Assembly (NCBI GenBank): GCA_025060505.1
Contig: JANXBU010000003.1
Location: 1-64,000, forward strand
DNA length: 64,000 bases
Reading direction: 5' to 3'
Source: Candidatus Calescibacterium sp.
GTDB lineage: Bacteria > Calescibacteriota > Calescibacteriia > Calescibacteriales > Calescibacteriaceae
The translations under genes were made by a program, and so were the position numbers. The notes beneath the pieces were generated by a model. The model ran no database searches. It was not told the DNA's origin and worked only from the letters and a program-made list of their open reading frames with translations. Of the stretch, positions 47,401 to 54,793 are shown piece by piece (the stretch's first letter is position 1; each line of letters starts with the position of its first letter).

Positions 47401-49026
47401 ATATATTCAATAGAAGATTTAGCTCAGCTTATATACGACCTCAAAAAGGTTAATCCTTTTGCGCGGGTTTCTGTGAAACTTGTTTCAAGCGCTGGAGTTG
47501 GAATAATTGCTTCCGGTGTTTCGAAAGCATACTCAGATACTGTACATATAGCTGGTGATGAGGGTGGAACCGGAGCTTCGCCATCTAGCTCAATAAAAAA
47601 TGCGGGAAACACATGGGAACTTGGGTTGATAGAAACAAACGCTATTCTGATATGGAACAACATAAGAGATAGAGTAAGAATAAGAGTTGATGGCGGACTT
47701 CTGAACGGCTGGGATGTTATAAAAGCAGCAATTCTTGGAGCAAACGAGTATGGGTTTGGAAGCTCCGCAATGATAGCAATAGGATGCATTATGGCTCGTC
47801 AGTGTCACCTGAACACATGCCCAGTTGGTATAGCTTCACAAAGAGAAGATCTCAGAAAGAAATTTCCGGGTTCGCCAGAAAGAATAGAAAGATACTTCAT
47901 TGCTGTTGCCGAAGAGGTAAGACAAATTCTTGCTAAACTCGGTGCTAGATCACTTGATCAGATCATCGGGAGGATAGACCTTATAAAACCAAGGGGCGTA
48001 AAGGTTCCAAAAAGCTCAAAAGAAATAAACGTAGATTATCTCAAATCTCTTTATCTGAGAATAGCGGAAGAAGGTGAGAACCCATTCATAGTAGAGATGC
48101 CAGAGAATGGAATATCTGATAAGCTTGATGAGAGAATAAGGAAAATTTTAAGTTCTGTATCTCACGAACCTAAGGGAAGAAACGATAGACCAGAGAATCC
48201 AGAAGAAGACCTGAACTCTAAAATAGTAAAAGATGCTCTTCCTCTTCTGGAATTAGGTAGAAAGGTTAATCTGAAGTATCAGATAAGGAATATTCACAGG
48301 TCTGTTGGAGCGACTTTATCTGGAATAATAGCGAAGAACTGGGGTGATGGAGTTTCTATAAAGAAAGGTCTTGAACCGAACTCAGTTGTTATTGACTTTG
48401 AGGGATTTGCTGGTCAGAGCTTTGGAGCCTTTCTTGTCAGAGGTATAAAATTCAATCTTTACGGTGTGGCTAACGACTATGTCGGTAAGGCAATCTCTGG
48501 AGGACATATAAACATAATACCTCATAAGGATAACCTTATGGGGATAGGAAATGTTGCGATATACGGGGGAACTGGTGGATACCTTTTTGTAAGGGGTAGA
48601 GCAGGCCAGCGTTTTGCTGTCAGAAATTCCGGAGTCTTTGCAGTTGTTGAGGGAGCAGGAGATCACTGTCTTGAGTACATGACAAATGGAGCTTCGTTGA
48701 TTCTTGGTGAAGTCGGAAAGAATCTCGGTGCTGGTATGACTGGCGGAATTGCATTTATAATCAAAGACAAATCTCTTAAAAAACTTATCAACCCTGAATT
48801 TGTCTTTCTTAAAGATATAGATGAAGAAATTGAGAACATCTTTATTCAAATGCTTCTTAAAGTTCACCAGATGGAAACTAAATCAAAGATTGCAGAACAG
48901 ATACTCAATGGTTCTATAAGCGATAATTTCTATGTTATAGTTCCAAAGGAATTTCAGAAGTATAAAACTTCATTCATTGAATCCGCAATAAATAGATTGA
49001 AAAATGACTTTCAATATTTGGCATAA
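44464..49026 (+). CDS. gltB: Glutamate synthase large subunit
   Basis: 1520 residues. The class II glutaminase domain starts at C10 after a 9-residue propeptide (SACGVGF). FHQRYSTNTHPRWDIAQPFR and NGLRPARY mark this domain. The central and FMN-binding synthase domain follows (VSSMSFGALSPEAHETLAIG; GEGGEDPRRFE; GAKPGEGGQLPG; HDIYSIEDLAQLI; DEGGTGASP). Cys for the 3Fe-4S cluster are C1108, C1114 and C1119 (CIMARQCHLNTC). The C-terminal Gly-rich beta-helix (GHINIIPHKD, GVFAVVEGAGDHCLEYM) completes it. It converts Gln and 2-oxoglutarate to two Glu. GAGGAGGG precedes the ATG. The small subunit gene is not adjacent. Confidence 0.95.
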   Translation: MFGFKEKSACGVGFVADLSTKASRKILDIGIESVKNLVHRGAVSADGKTGDGAGILTEIPKKIIKKEVKKYNLDENKIAVGVFFFFGGSEKFLKPSIEDFARKIGLNPVCWRDVPVDDSALGEIALSSKPNIKHLLLSYSEQNLKEVERKLFILRKYAEKIARENRLKVYVPSISAKKIVYKGLFISTQIDKFYLDLQDPDYETSFCLFHQRYSTNTHPRWDIAQPFRYIAHNGEINTLLGNIKWMESREKALKESKFWSKEEIELLKPIIWSEGSDSSMLDNAVEIIYLSGADIVSTMSMLVPEPYEVVHDMSDDVRAFFEYHDYFLEPWDGPAALVFCDYTGVGACLDRNGLRPARYGITDSGILIFASELGVSEIPYKNFDEIGGLGPGEMLFFDFSDKKIYRNKEIKKKIAGARKYVDFTKDVKKIKTDVEVDSFPYLLTDEKELLRKQKAFGYTEEDIERFVKDMAFKSQESVYSMGDDTPFAFMSKVPRNIYSYFKQRFAQVTNPPIDAYRESIVMSLTTTIGEKLNPIETDQFDTRNLVRLDSPIITEKNLEELKQIFSYRVFEMTYDAYDRNSLEVNLMNLVSDVVKAVRDDGVKLVILSDRAAGDRGKALISPLLCVGAVHSTLIKEGLRLKCSIILDTGEPREEHHFACLLGYGADAILPYLAFYTAYNLKEEHIGKSVQVDDKMKLIKNYKSAVEKGIKKIMSKIGISVLSSYRGGKIFEIIGLSHKVVHTCFDGTPAWFTHDGLDFEHIARDYSEFYNWSKDTSPRLVNLGFFKFIRDKEYHMKNPYVFRPLHKFTETGDYNYYKEFTEQVSSREPSKVRDFFDVLPVGDPIPLDEVEPVESILKRFYVSSMSFGALSPEAHETLAIGVNRIGANMGSGEGGEDPRRFEPYENGDWANSSMKQIASGRFGVTTEYAVNCRELEIKIAQGAKPGEGGQLPGIKVNETIAKVRRTVPGISLISPPPHHDIYSIEDLAQLIYDLKKVNPFARVSVKLVSSAGVGIIASGVSKAYSDTVHIAGDEGGTGASPSSSIKNAGNTWELGLIETNAILIWNNIRDRVRIRVDGGLLNGWDVIKAAILGANEYGFGSSAMIAIGCIMARQCHLNTCPVGIASQREDLRKKFPGSPERIERYFIAVAEEVRQILAKLGARSLDQIIGRIDLIKPRGVKVPKSSKEINVDYLKSLYLRIAEEGENPFIVEMPENGISDKLDERIRKILSSVSHEPKGRNDRPENPEEDLNSKIVKDALPLLELGRKVNLKYQIRNIHRSVGATLSGIIAKNWGDGVSIKKGLEPNSVVIDFEGFAGQSFGAFLVRGIKFNLYGVANDYVGKAISGGHINIIPHKDNLMGIGNVAIYGGTGGYLFVRGRAGQRFAVRNSGVFAVVEGAGDHCLEYMTNGASLILGEVGKNLGAGMTGGIAFIIKDKSLKKLINPEFVFLKDIDEEIENIFIQMLLKVHQMETKSKIAEQILNGSISDNFYVIVPKEFQKYKTSFIESAINRLKNDFQYLA

Positions 49027-49106
49027 AATAGCTTTGAAAACTTGGATTTATGTGTTGAATTTTATGAAAACTGTTCTTTGAATTTACCTATCAACTTGAA
49101 AGCTCT

Positions 49107-49340
49107 TCAATCCTTCTCTTTTGCTTTCATCAAAATCTTCAGTATCCTGTATGTTGCTATTATACCTATAGCAAGTCCCACCAGTGTTCCAACAGCTTCT
49201 CCAACTCCTGATTGCCATCCTAAGAACTTCCCAATGAGATGGCCAGCAAAACTCCCACCAAGAATAAGTCCAATGAACTCAAATCCGAGTGCAAAGATAA
49301 GTAATATTTTTGTTTTTCTTCCTCTATTTTTACCTATCAT
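49107..49340 (-). CDS. AtpZ/AtpI-like small membrane protein
   Basis: 77 residues from the ATG at 49340; a TTG at 49394 would add 18 residues. Two membrane segments (ALGFEFIGLILGGSFAGHLIG; GTLVGLAIGIIATYRIL) with Gly-rich packing, a short basic N-terminus and a charged C-terminus fit the AtpI/AtpZ family, which assists F1Fo ATP synthase assembly. Such genes usually lead the atp operon; no atp genes follow here. It converges with gltB across an 80-bp spacer. Confidence 0.5.
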   Translation of the reverse strand: MIGKNRGRKTKILLIFALGFEFIGLILGGSFAGHLIGKFLGWQSGVGEAVGTLVGLAIGIIATYRILKILMKAKEKD

Positions 49341-49475
49341 CTGAGCAATATTTTGTAAAAATTTCTGTGTTTGTATATCTAATAAAATTATCAAAGATAG
49401 TGTTGGTTTTGTGTTGATTAAGAATTGAAATTAAAAATAGACGAATTTTACTAAACATGAAAGGAGTTTGAATTT

Positions 49476-50306
49476 ATGCAGAGGTTTTTTGTTGGAACTG
49501 CAGGTATTCCCCATTCAACTGTTCCAAAAAATGGAGAGGATCCAACATCTGCTGGAATAAGAACTATAAGGGAATTAAAACTTGACGCAATGGAGCTTGA
49601 ATTCGTAAATGGTGTATATCTGAAGCCAGAGAAAACCATTTATGTGAAGGAAATGAAAGATAACTACAATGTAGTTCTCACAGCTCACGCTCCTTATTTC
49701 TTGAATCTTGGAAACCCAGAAAAGGTTGAAATGTCAAAATCTGTTCTTATTCACACCCTGAAAATAGCTGAACTTGCTGGTATAAAGTCTATCGCGTTTC
49801 ATCCAGCTTATTACTTCAAACAAAATCCAGAAGAAACTTTCAAAATAGTCAAAAAAGCGATCTCAGATATTCTAGAATTTTCAAGAAAGAATGGGTATAA
49901 AGTAGAACTCAGACCAGAAACTGCTGGAAAAACATTTCAGTTTGGTTCAATTCAAGAGCTTATAAAACTTTGCAAAGAAATAGAAGGATTGAAGATCTGT
50001 ATAGATTTTGCTCACATCTATTCAAGGTCAAGAGGTGAGGTAAACGGATATGATGGTTTTATGAGAGTTATTGAGAACTTTTGGAAGGAGCTTGGAGATT
50101 CTGCTCTGAAAGATATGCACTGTCACGTTGAGGGGATTCAGTTTGGGAAAACCGGTGAGATAAGGCATCTTAACTTTTCTGAGTCTGGATTTGATTACAG
50201 GGGATTAGCCCAGGCGCTGCTTGAAAGCAGAGCAGAGGGAATAATTATATGTGAAAGCCCATCTCTTGAATCAGATGCCATATTACTAAAAGAGCTCTTA
50301 TCATAA
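49476..50306 (+). CDS. nfo: Endonuclease IV-type AP endonuclease (xylose-isomerase-like TIM barrel)
   Basis: 276 residues. Metal-site residues of endonuclease IV are in order: H in LTAHAPYFLNLGNP, H in IAFHPAYY, E in LRPETAGK, D and H in CIDFAHIYSR, H in DMHCHVEG, and E in ICESPS. VGTAGIPHST at the N-terminus and QFGSIQELIKLC agree with the archaeal/thermophile type. It cuts DNA 5' to abasic sites in base-excision repair. Strong AAAGGAG before the ATG. Monocistronic by appearance. Confidence 0.85.
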   Translation: MQRFFVGTAGIPHSTVPKNGEDPTSAGIRTIRELKLDAMELEFVNGVYLKPEKTIYVKEMKDNYNVVLTAHAPYFLNLGNPEKVEMSKSVLIHTLKIAELAGIKSIAFHPAYYFKQNPEETFKIVKKAISDILEFSRKNGYKVELRPETAGKTFQFGSIQELIKLCKEIEGLKICIDFAHIYSRSRGEVNGYDGFMRVIENFWKELGDSALKDMHCHVEGIQFGKTGEIRHLNFSESGFDYRGLAQALLESRAEGIIICESPSLESDAILLKELLS

Positions 50307-50408
50307 GCTTTTATCAAGGAACCCAGAATCAAAAATCTCGCTATTCCGATAATTTGTCAAAATTCATAATTTGTGGATTTCTATATTCTTTATTGTTAAT
50401 TTTTTACT

Positions 50409-52181
50409 ATGTCTGTACACAAAAGAAAAGGTTTATTTTTTCTTGTTTTCGTCGTAGGCTTTTTGTTTTCTTGTTCCAAGAAACCAAATCTTTATGTAAA
50501 AGATAAAATATATGCTGATGATGAAGTTTCTCTCTATTTTCAGGCACAATATGATATTACTTCAGGAAGACTGAAACAAGCTGAGGAGAAATTGGAGTTC
50601 CTGGTAGATTACGCAGAAAAGAGCGGGAAGAGTCTTGGTTTTACACCTTATTACGATTTAGCTGTTTTGAAATTCAGATTGAAAAAATTAGACGAAGCAA
50701 AGATTTATACCGAGAGACTTACACTTTATGTTTCAAATCCACGGGAAGCTGAAAAATCATTTTATCTGTTTGTAAGATTAGGTGAGCAGAAAAGAGCAAA
50801 TGATGTGATTGAATACTATTTTTCAAAGTTTCCATCTGACGAAGATCTCTTTCGTATTATAGTAATGAATTATATAAGGCAAGGAAATTTACAGAGAGTC
50901 AAAGATATTTGTGAAGTTTTTCTATCTAAAAGACCGAATAATCTCTTTGCTACAATGATATATGGCAATGTTTTGAAAAGTCTTGGAGATAAAGAAAATG
51001 CAAAGAAACAATTTGAGAAGATTGTAAAACAGGGAGTATACGATGAAGCTACTTTGAAAGAACTTGTGGATATATATAAGGAACAAGGTGAGAATAAAAA
51101 AGCTATAGATATACTTAAGGAAGCAGATAGAATTAATCCTTCTATTTCAATAAAAAGGGAGCTTGTAGATTTCCTTCTTGATGAGGGAATGAATGATGAA
51201 GCAGTGGACTATATGGAGGAGATAACTCGTGAGCTAAGGGAACCGGAAATTCTTTTTGATTGGATAAGAGTTCTTTTCAGAGCAAAGAGATATTCAGATA
51301 TAGTCAGTAATGCTGATTCGGTAAGGAAAGTTTTGAGCGATAAAAGGGCTTCTGAATTGATTTCTCTTATGAAGGCTATGTCTTTGCACGAGCTTGGGAA
51401 ATTTGAAGAAGCCTATGAAGAATACAGTAAGTTTGATGAGAAATCTGATTTTTATGCTGATGCTATAGCAGGGAAGATAGACGCACTTAAAGAAATGAAC
51501 CCGCTCAAGGCCATCGAGTTTATTGAGCAAATAGATAAAGATATGATAACTCCGCAAATTGCCCAATCAATAGTTTATGTATATAGAGAAAAAGAAGATT
51601 ACAATTCTGCTCTGAAACTATCTGAGGACTTTGAAAAAAGATTCGAAAGTAAAAGAAACAGTTTCATTTACACAAAGGCTATTTTATTGTATGAATCTGG
51701 TAAAGTATATGAGGCACTTATGGAGGCAGATAAACTCCTTCAGGAGAACCCATCTGACCCAATGTACTTGAATCTCAAGGGATATATTTTATGCGAATAT
51801 CTCAGAATGGAGAGTGAGAAAACAGGAAAGATGGATTACGAAAGGCTGGAAGAAGCAGGGAAACTTATTTCACAGGCCCTAAAGATAAAACCAGACCCAT
51901 ATATAAAAGACAGTATGGGATGGTATCTTTTCCTAAAAGGTCAGATTGATGAAGCAGAGAAATACATTAGAGAGGCTCTCGCAGCTCTGCCAGACGATTC
52001 TATTTTGAACGAACATCTTGGAGATATAATCCTTAAAAAAGGCGATATGGAAAAATCTCTTGAGCTATACAAAAAGGCTCTTGAAAAAGGAAAACCAAAA
52101 GGTTTAGATAGAATAAGAATTGAAAACAAAATCAAATCACTCACAGAAAAACTAAAGATAAAGAGAACTGGAAGGAAATAA
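50409..52181 (+). CDS. TPR-repeat lipoprotein
   Basis: 590 residues. Signal peptide with lipobox GFLFSC; C22 is the likely lipidated residue. The rest is nearly all TPR-type helical pairs, e.g. PYYDLAVLKFRLKKLDEAKIY, TMIYGNVLKSLGDKENAKKQF, DSMGWYLFLKGQIDEAEKYI and LNEHLGDIILKKGDMEKSLELY. It probably sits on the inner leaflet of the outer membrane or the outer face of the inner membrane as an interaction scaffold. The partner is unknown. There is no Shine-Dalgarno. Confidence 0.85.
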   Translation: MSVHKRKGLFFLVFVVGFLFSCSKKPNLYVKDKIYADDEVSLYFQAQYDITSGRLKQAEEKLEFLVDYAEKSGKSLGFTPYYDLAVLKFRLKKLDEAKIYTERLTLYVSNPREAEKSFYLFVRLGEQKRANDVIEYYFSKFPSDEDLFRIIVMNYIRQGNLQRVKDICEVFLSKRPNNLFATMIYGNVLKSLGDKENAKKQFEKIVKQGVYDEATLKELVDIYKEQGENKKAIDILKEADRINPSISIKRELVDFLLDEGMNDEAVDYMEEITRELREPEILFDWIRVLFRAKRYSDIVSNADSVRKVLSDKRASELISLMKAMSLHELGKFEEAYEEYSKFDEKSDFYADAIAGKIDALKEMNPLKAIEFIEQIDKDMITPQIAQSIVYVYREKEDYNSALKLSEDFEKRFESKRNSFIYTKAILLYESGKVYEALMEADKLLQENPSDPMYLNLKGYILCEYLRMESEKTGKMDYERLEEAGKLISQALKIKPDPYIKDSMGWYLFLKGQIDEAEKYIREALAALPDDSILNEHLGDIILKKGDMEKSLELYKKALEKGKPKGLDRIRIENKIKSLTEKLKIKRTGRK

Positions 52182-52248
52182 ACTCCTTAAATTTAGAATT
52201 TTTTTCGAGAATCTTTGATTTAAATCTTAAATCCTAAAATCCATTAAT

Positions 52249-52884
52249 CTAGATTCCGAATCCAATAGTCTGTATATATATACTTGATTGCTCTTTTCCA
52301 TCAACTCCGATGATTTTGTTTATTTTGTTCTCGTAGAAAGCCCCAACTACGCAGGAGGAAAGTCCAAGAGAAACACACTGTAAAGCTACATTCTGAGCGA
52401 TGTGTCCAACTTCAATGTAGATATACATATATCCTCTTTCTCCGTACTTAGATGTTGTTCTTCTGAACACAGCTGTATAGATTATTGTGAGGCTACTGGT
52501 CAGGAACGTTTCCTGTGAAAGACAAGCCTTGAGGATCTCTTCTCTGAAGTTTCCCTTTTTTATAATTTCAACTGAATGGTTCTGAGGGATGTAGTGGTAA
52601 ATTCCTTCATTGATTCCTTCTATGTTATGTGCTGCGAAGTATATTTCAATTGGATATAGAGCTCCGGCAGAGGGTGATGCTCGGAGTTCAAATCCGTTTA
52701 CAATGTGTGTGATTCCATAGGCAGAGAACAATATATGAGAAACTTCTGATATACTTAGTGGTTTTTCAGAGTATTCTCTTACGCTTCTCCTTTTCAGTAT
52801 TGCCTCCTCAACAGATAAACCCCTGAAGGAGTATTTGGGAAGCTTGATTTTCGTGTTTTTGTCAGTTTTGCTGTTTTTCATCAT
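52249..52884 (-). CDS. SagB/ThcOx-type nitroreductase-fold oxidoreductase
   Basis: 211 residues. FMN-binding signature near the N-terminus (LKRRSVREYSEKPLS), then RASPSAGALYPIEIYFAA (about 68-85), and GHIAQNVALQCVSLGLSSCVVGAF toward the end, as in the SagB-type dehydrogenase family. Members oxidise azolines in thiazole/oxazole peptides or serve in other flavin redox roles. No cyclodehydratase (YcaO) or precursor peptide is seen, so the substrate is open. It is directly downstream of lpxK (26-bp gap) on the same strand. Confidence 0.85.
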   Translation of the reverse strand: MMKNSKTDKNTKIKLPKYSFRGLSVEEAILKRRSVREYSEKPLSISEVSHILFSAYGITHIVNGFELRASPSAGALYPIEIYFAAHNIEGINEGIYHYIPQNHSVEIIKKGNFREEILKACLSQETFLTSSLTIIYTAVFRRTTSKYGERGYMYIYIEVGHIAQNVALQCVSLGLSSCVVGAFYENKINKIIGVDGKEQSSIYIQTIGFGI

Positions 52885-52910
52885 TCCAACTATCTGGTTC
52901 TATTACTTGT

Positions 52911-53927
52911 TTATTTGCTTATAGATAATGACTCAAAAAGTTTCTTTCTGAATTTTTCTTCATCTTCTATCTCAAATTCAACGCATACTCCGTACAATGG
53001 TAATTTTGTTCTGTTTGTGATTTTCCAGAAATCTTTTTCTGTAGATACAACAATATCTGCTAGCTTTTTGTTGATTTTTTCTCTTATTTCAGTTATAGTG
53101 CTGAAAGGTATCTGTGAGTGATCTGGGAGATCAAAATGTTCTACAATGTTTATTCCAATTTCTCTTATCATTCTGCGGAATCTAGATGGCAGAGCAATTG
53201 ATGAAACCAAAACTGCTCTTGCTCCGGAAATTTCTGATGTATTTTTTTCCGATATTTTATTACCATCTGAGTAAATGAATTTTTGTATCTTTGAAATGAA
53301 ATAAAATGTTTTTTTATTGAGTTTTTCTATCTTTCTTTTGAAAGAATCATTTATACCTTTTTCTATAAATACCATATCAGTCCAGAGAGCAGATATTATT
53401 GGTTCTCTCATGGGACCAAAAGGGAATACCAGTGTATTTCCGATACTCTCCTTAGTGAAGGTGAGAATTTTTATTTCAGGTTCAAGTAAATACGAAAAGA
53501 AGTCATCAAAAATAAGAGCATCTGCTATTTTTCTCAGTGAATCCAGAGCTTTCTCTCTTTTTTTGAAACTTGCACCTATGAAGTTTCTCTTTAAAGCAAG
53601 AACAGTCTCATCGCAAACTCCGTCTAAATTTTCTGTTTCCGGCATGAATACACCTTCTTTTTTTCCTCCGAACCCACTATGGATTACTGCTGGTCTGATT
53701 TTATTTTCGGAGAGGATTTGTGCTATCTTCAAAGATAAAGTTGTTTTTCCAGCTCCTCCCAATGCTAAGCTTCCAACACCAACAGATGGGAAATCCAAAA
53801 CTTTTTTCTTACCAAAAATTCTTCTCAGCAGCATTGCGAAGGATATTATGTGTGACGGTAGACTAAAGACTAAATTTGTTGGATGGTACTTGCTGTAATA
53901 CCAAAATTTTGGGGGCTTCATATTCAT
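52911..53927 (-). CDS. lpxK: Divergent tetraacyldisaccharide 4'-kinase (lipid A)
   Basis: 338 residues. P-loop VGSLALGGAGKTT (51-63) in the LpxK position, VIHSGFGGKK where LpxK has SRGYG, CDET (105-108) for GDEP, DD at 141-142 (LIFDDFFSYLL) for DDGFQH, and LVFPFGPMREP for the LPAGPLREP motif. The two Asp thought to bind Mg and substrate are kept, but Gly-Phe-Gln-His after them is replaced. By family it phosphorylates the 4' position of the lipid A disaccharide at the inner membrane. It may be active on a variant lipid. Start: Met1 or Met3. Confidence 0.83.
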   Translation of the reverse strand: MNMKPPKFWYYSKYHPTNLVFSLPSHIISFAMLLRRIFGKKKVLDFPSVGVGSLALGGAGKTTLSLKIAQILSENKIRPAVIHSGFGGKKEGVFMPETENLDGVCDETVLALKRNFIGASFKKREKALDSLRKIADALIFDDFFSYLLEPEIKILTFTKESIGNTLVFPFGPMREPIISALWTDMVFIEKGINDSFKRKIEKLNKKTFYFISKIQKFIYSDGNKISEKNTSEISGARAVLVSSIALPSRFRRMIREIGINIVEHFDLPDHSQIPFSTITEIREKINKKLADIVVSTEKDFWKITNRTKLPLYGVCVEFEIEDEEKFRKKLFESLSISK

Positions 53928-54111
53928 ATTTTATACATTTGATTTTGCGGTTTGTTCTCGCGGATAAATTCGTTTGACCATCTTAATCTCAAAGATACTT
54001 TTATAGATAAATTCATTTCTTTATAAAAAATTTTTTCTATCATAAAATCTTTTTGATAAAATTATGTGTAAAATCAAGTTCATTAATTTTTTAGCGAGGA
54101 GGTTGTAGAAA

Positions 54112-54240
54112 ATGAATAACAAAAAATCAGAGGGAGAAAACTTTGTACCAAAAGGGGCTTTAGCCTTTTTCATTCTTATGGTTTTATTCTACGGTTTTCT
54201 ATGGGGAGTGATTTGGCTCATTATGATATTGAGAGGTTAA
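54112..54240 (+). CDS. cbaD: ba3-type cytochrome c oxidase subunit IIa
   Basis: 42 residues, too short for most gene callers. One membrane helix; the stretch VPKGALAFFILMVLF ending in MILRG closely resembles Thermus subunit IIa (KPKGALAVILVL ... FFARG). GAGGAGG lies 10 nt before the ATG. The subunit II gene starts 22 nt downstream, so the order IIa-II-I matches ba3 operons. It replaces the first helix missing in the short subunit II fold. Confidence 0.85.
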   Translation: MNNKKSEGENFVPKGALAFFILMVLFYGFLWGVIWLIMILRG

Positions 54241-54262
54241 GTTAAAAGGAGGTGGTTGTGCT

Positions 54263-54793
54263 ATGGAGAATGAGAAAATTATTCAACAGCAAGAAAAGAA
54301 GGCACTTTTTATTTCAATTCTCCTGATGGCTGTATTCATATCAATGATAGTATATGGTATAAAGGGAGTTGGAGTAGATCTACCAACATGTATTTCAAAT
54401 GTTCAGCCTTATGAGACTGGAAAAGTTGTTCAAGTATCAGATAAGGAGTATGAAATATACTATGTAGCTCGCATGTGGTTTTTTGATCCACAGAATGTAG
54501 AGATTCCGGTCGGTTCAAAGGTTAGAATTTATCTTACAAGTTTGGATGTAACTCATGGGCTTCATATATGGGGTACGAACGTTAATCTTATGGCTATACC
54601 AAATGCTGTCAATTATTATGAAGTTAAGTTCAACAAAGAAGGGGAATATATAGTTAGTTGTCACGAATATTGTGGAATAGCTCATCAGAACATGATAGGT
54701 AAGATAATCGTCAAGAGCTCAATTGAAAATTTAGGGCAAAACATAAACAACATTCAAACAGCTGCACAAGTAGGGGGTGAAAAAACATGGTAG
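54263..54793 (+). CDS. cbaB: ba3-type cytochrome c oxidase subunit II (CuA)
   Basis: 176 residues. One N-terminal membrane helix (about 14-34), then the cupredoxin CuA domain: HGLHIWGTNVN (first His ligand) and CHEYCGIAHQNM with C133, C137, H141 and M144. This is the complete CuA set that accepts electrons from cytochrome c. AAAGGAGGT precedes the ATG. It overlaps the subunit I gene by 7 nt. Confidence 0.93.
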   Translation: MENEKIIQQQEKKALFISILLMAVFISMIVYGIKGVGVDLPTCISNVQPYETGKVVQVSDKEYEIYYVARMWFFDPQNVEIPVGSKVRIYLTSLDVTHGLHIWGTNVNLMAIPNAVNYYEVKFNKEGEYIVSCHEYCGIAHQNMIGKIIVKSSIENLGQNINNIQTAAQVGGEKTW

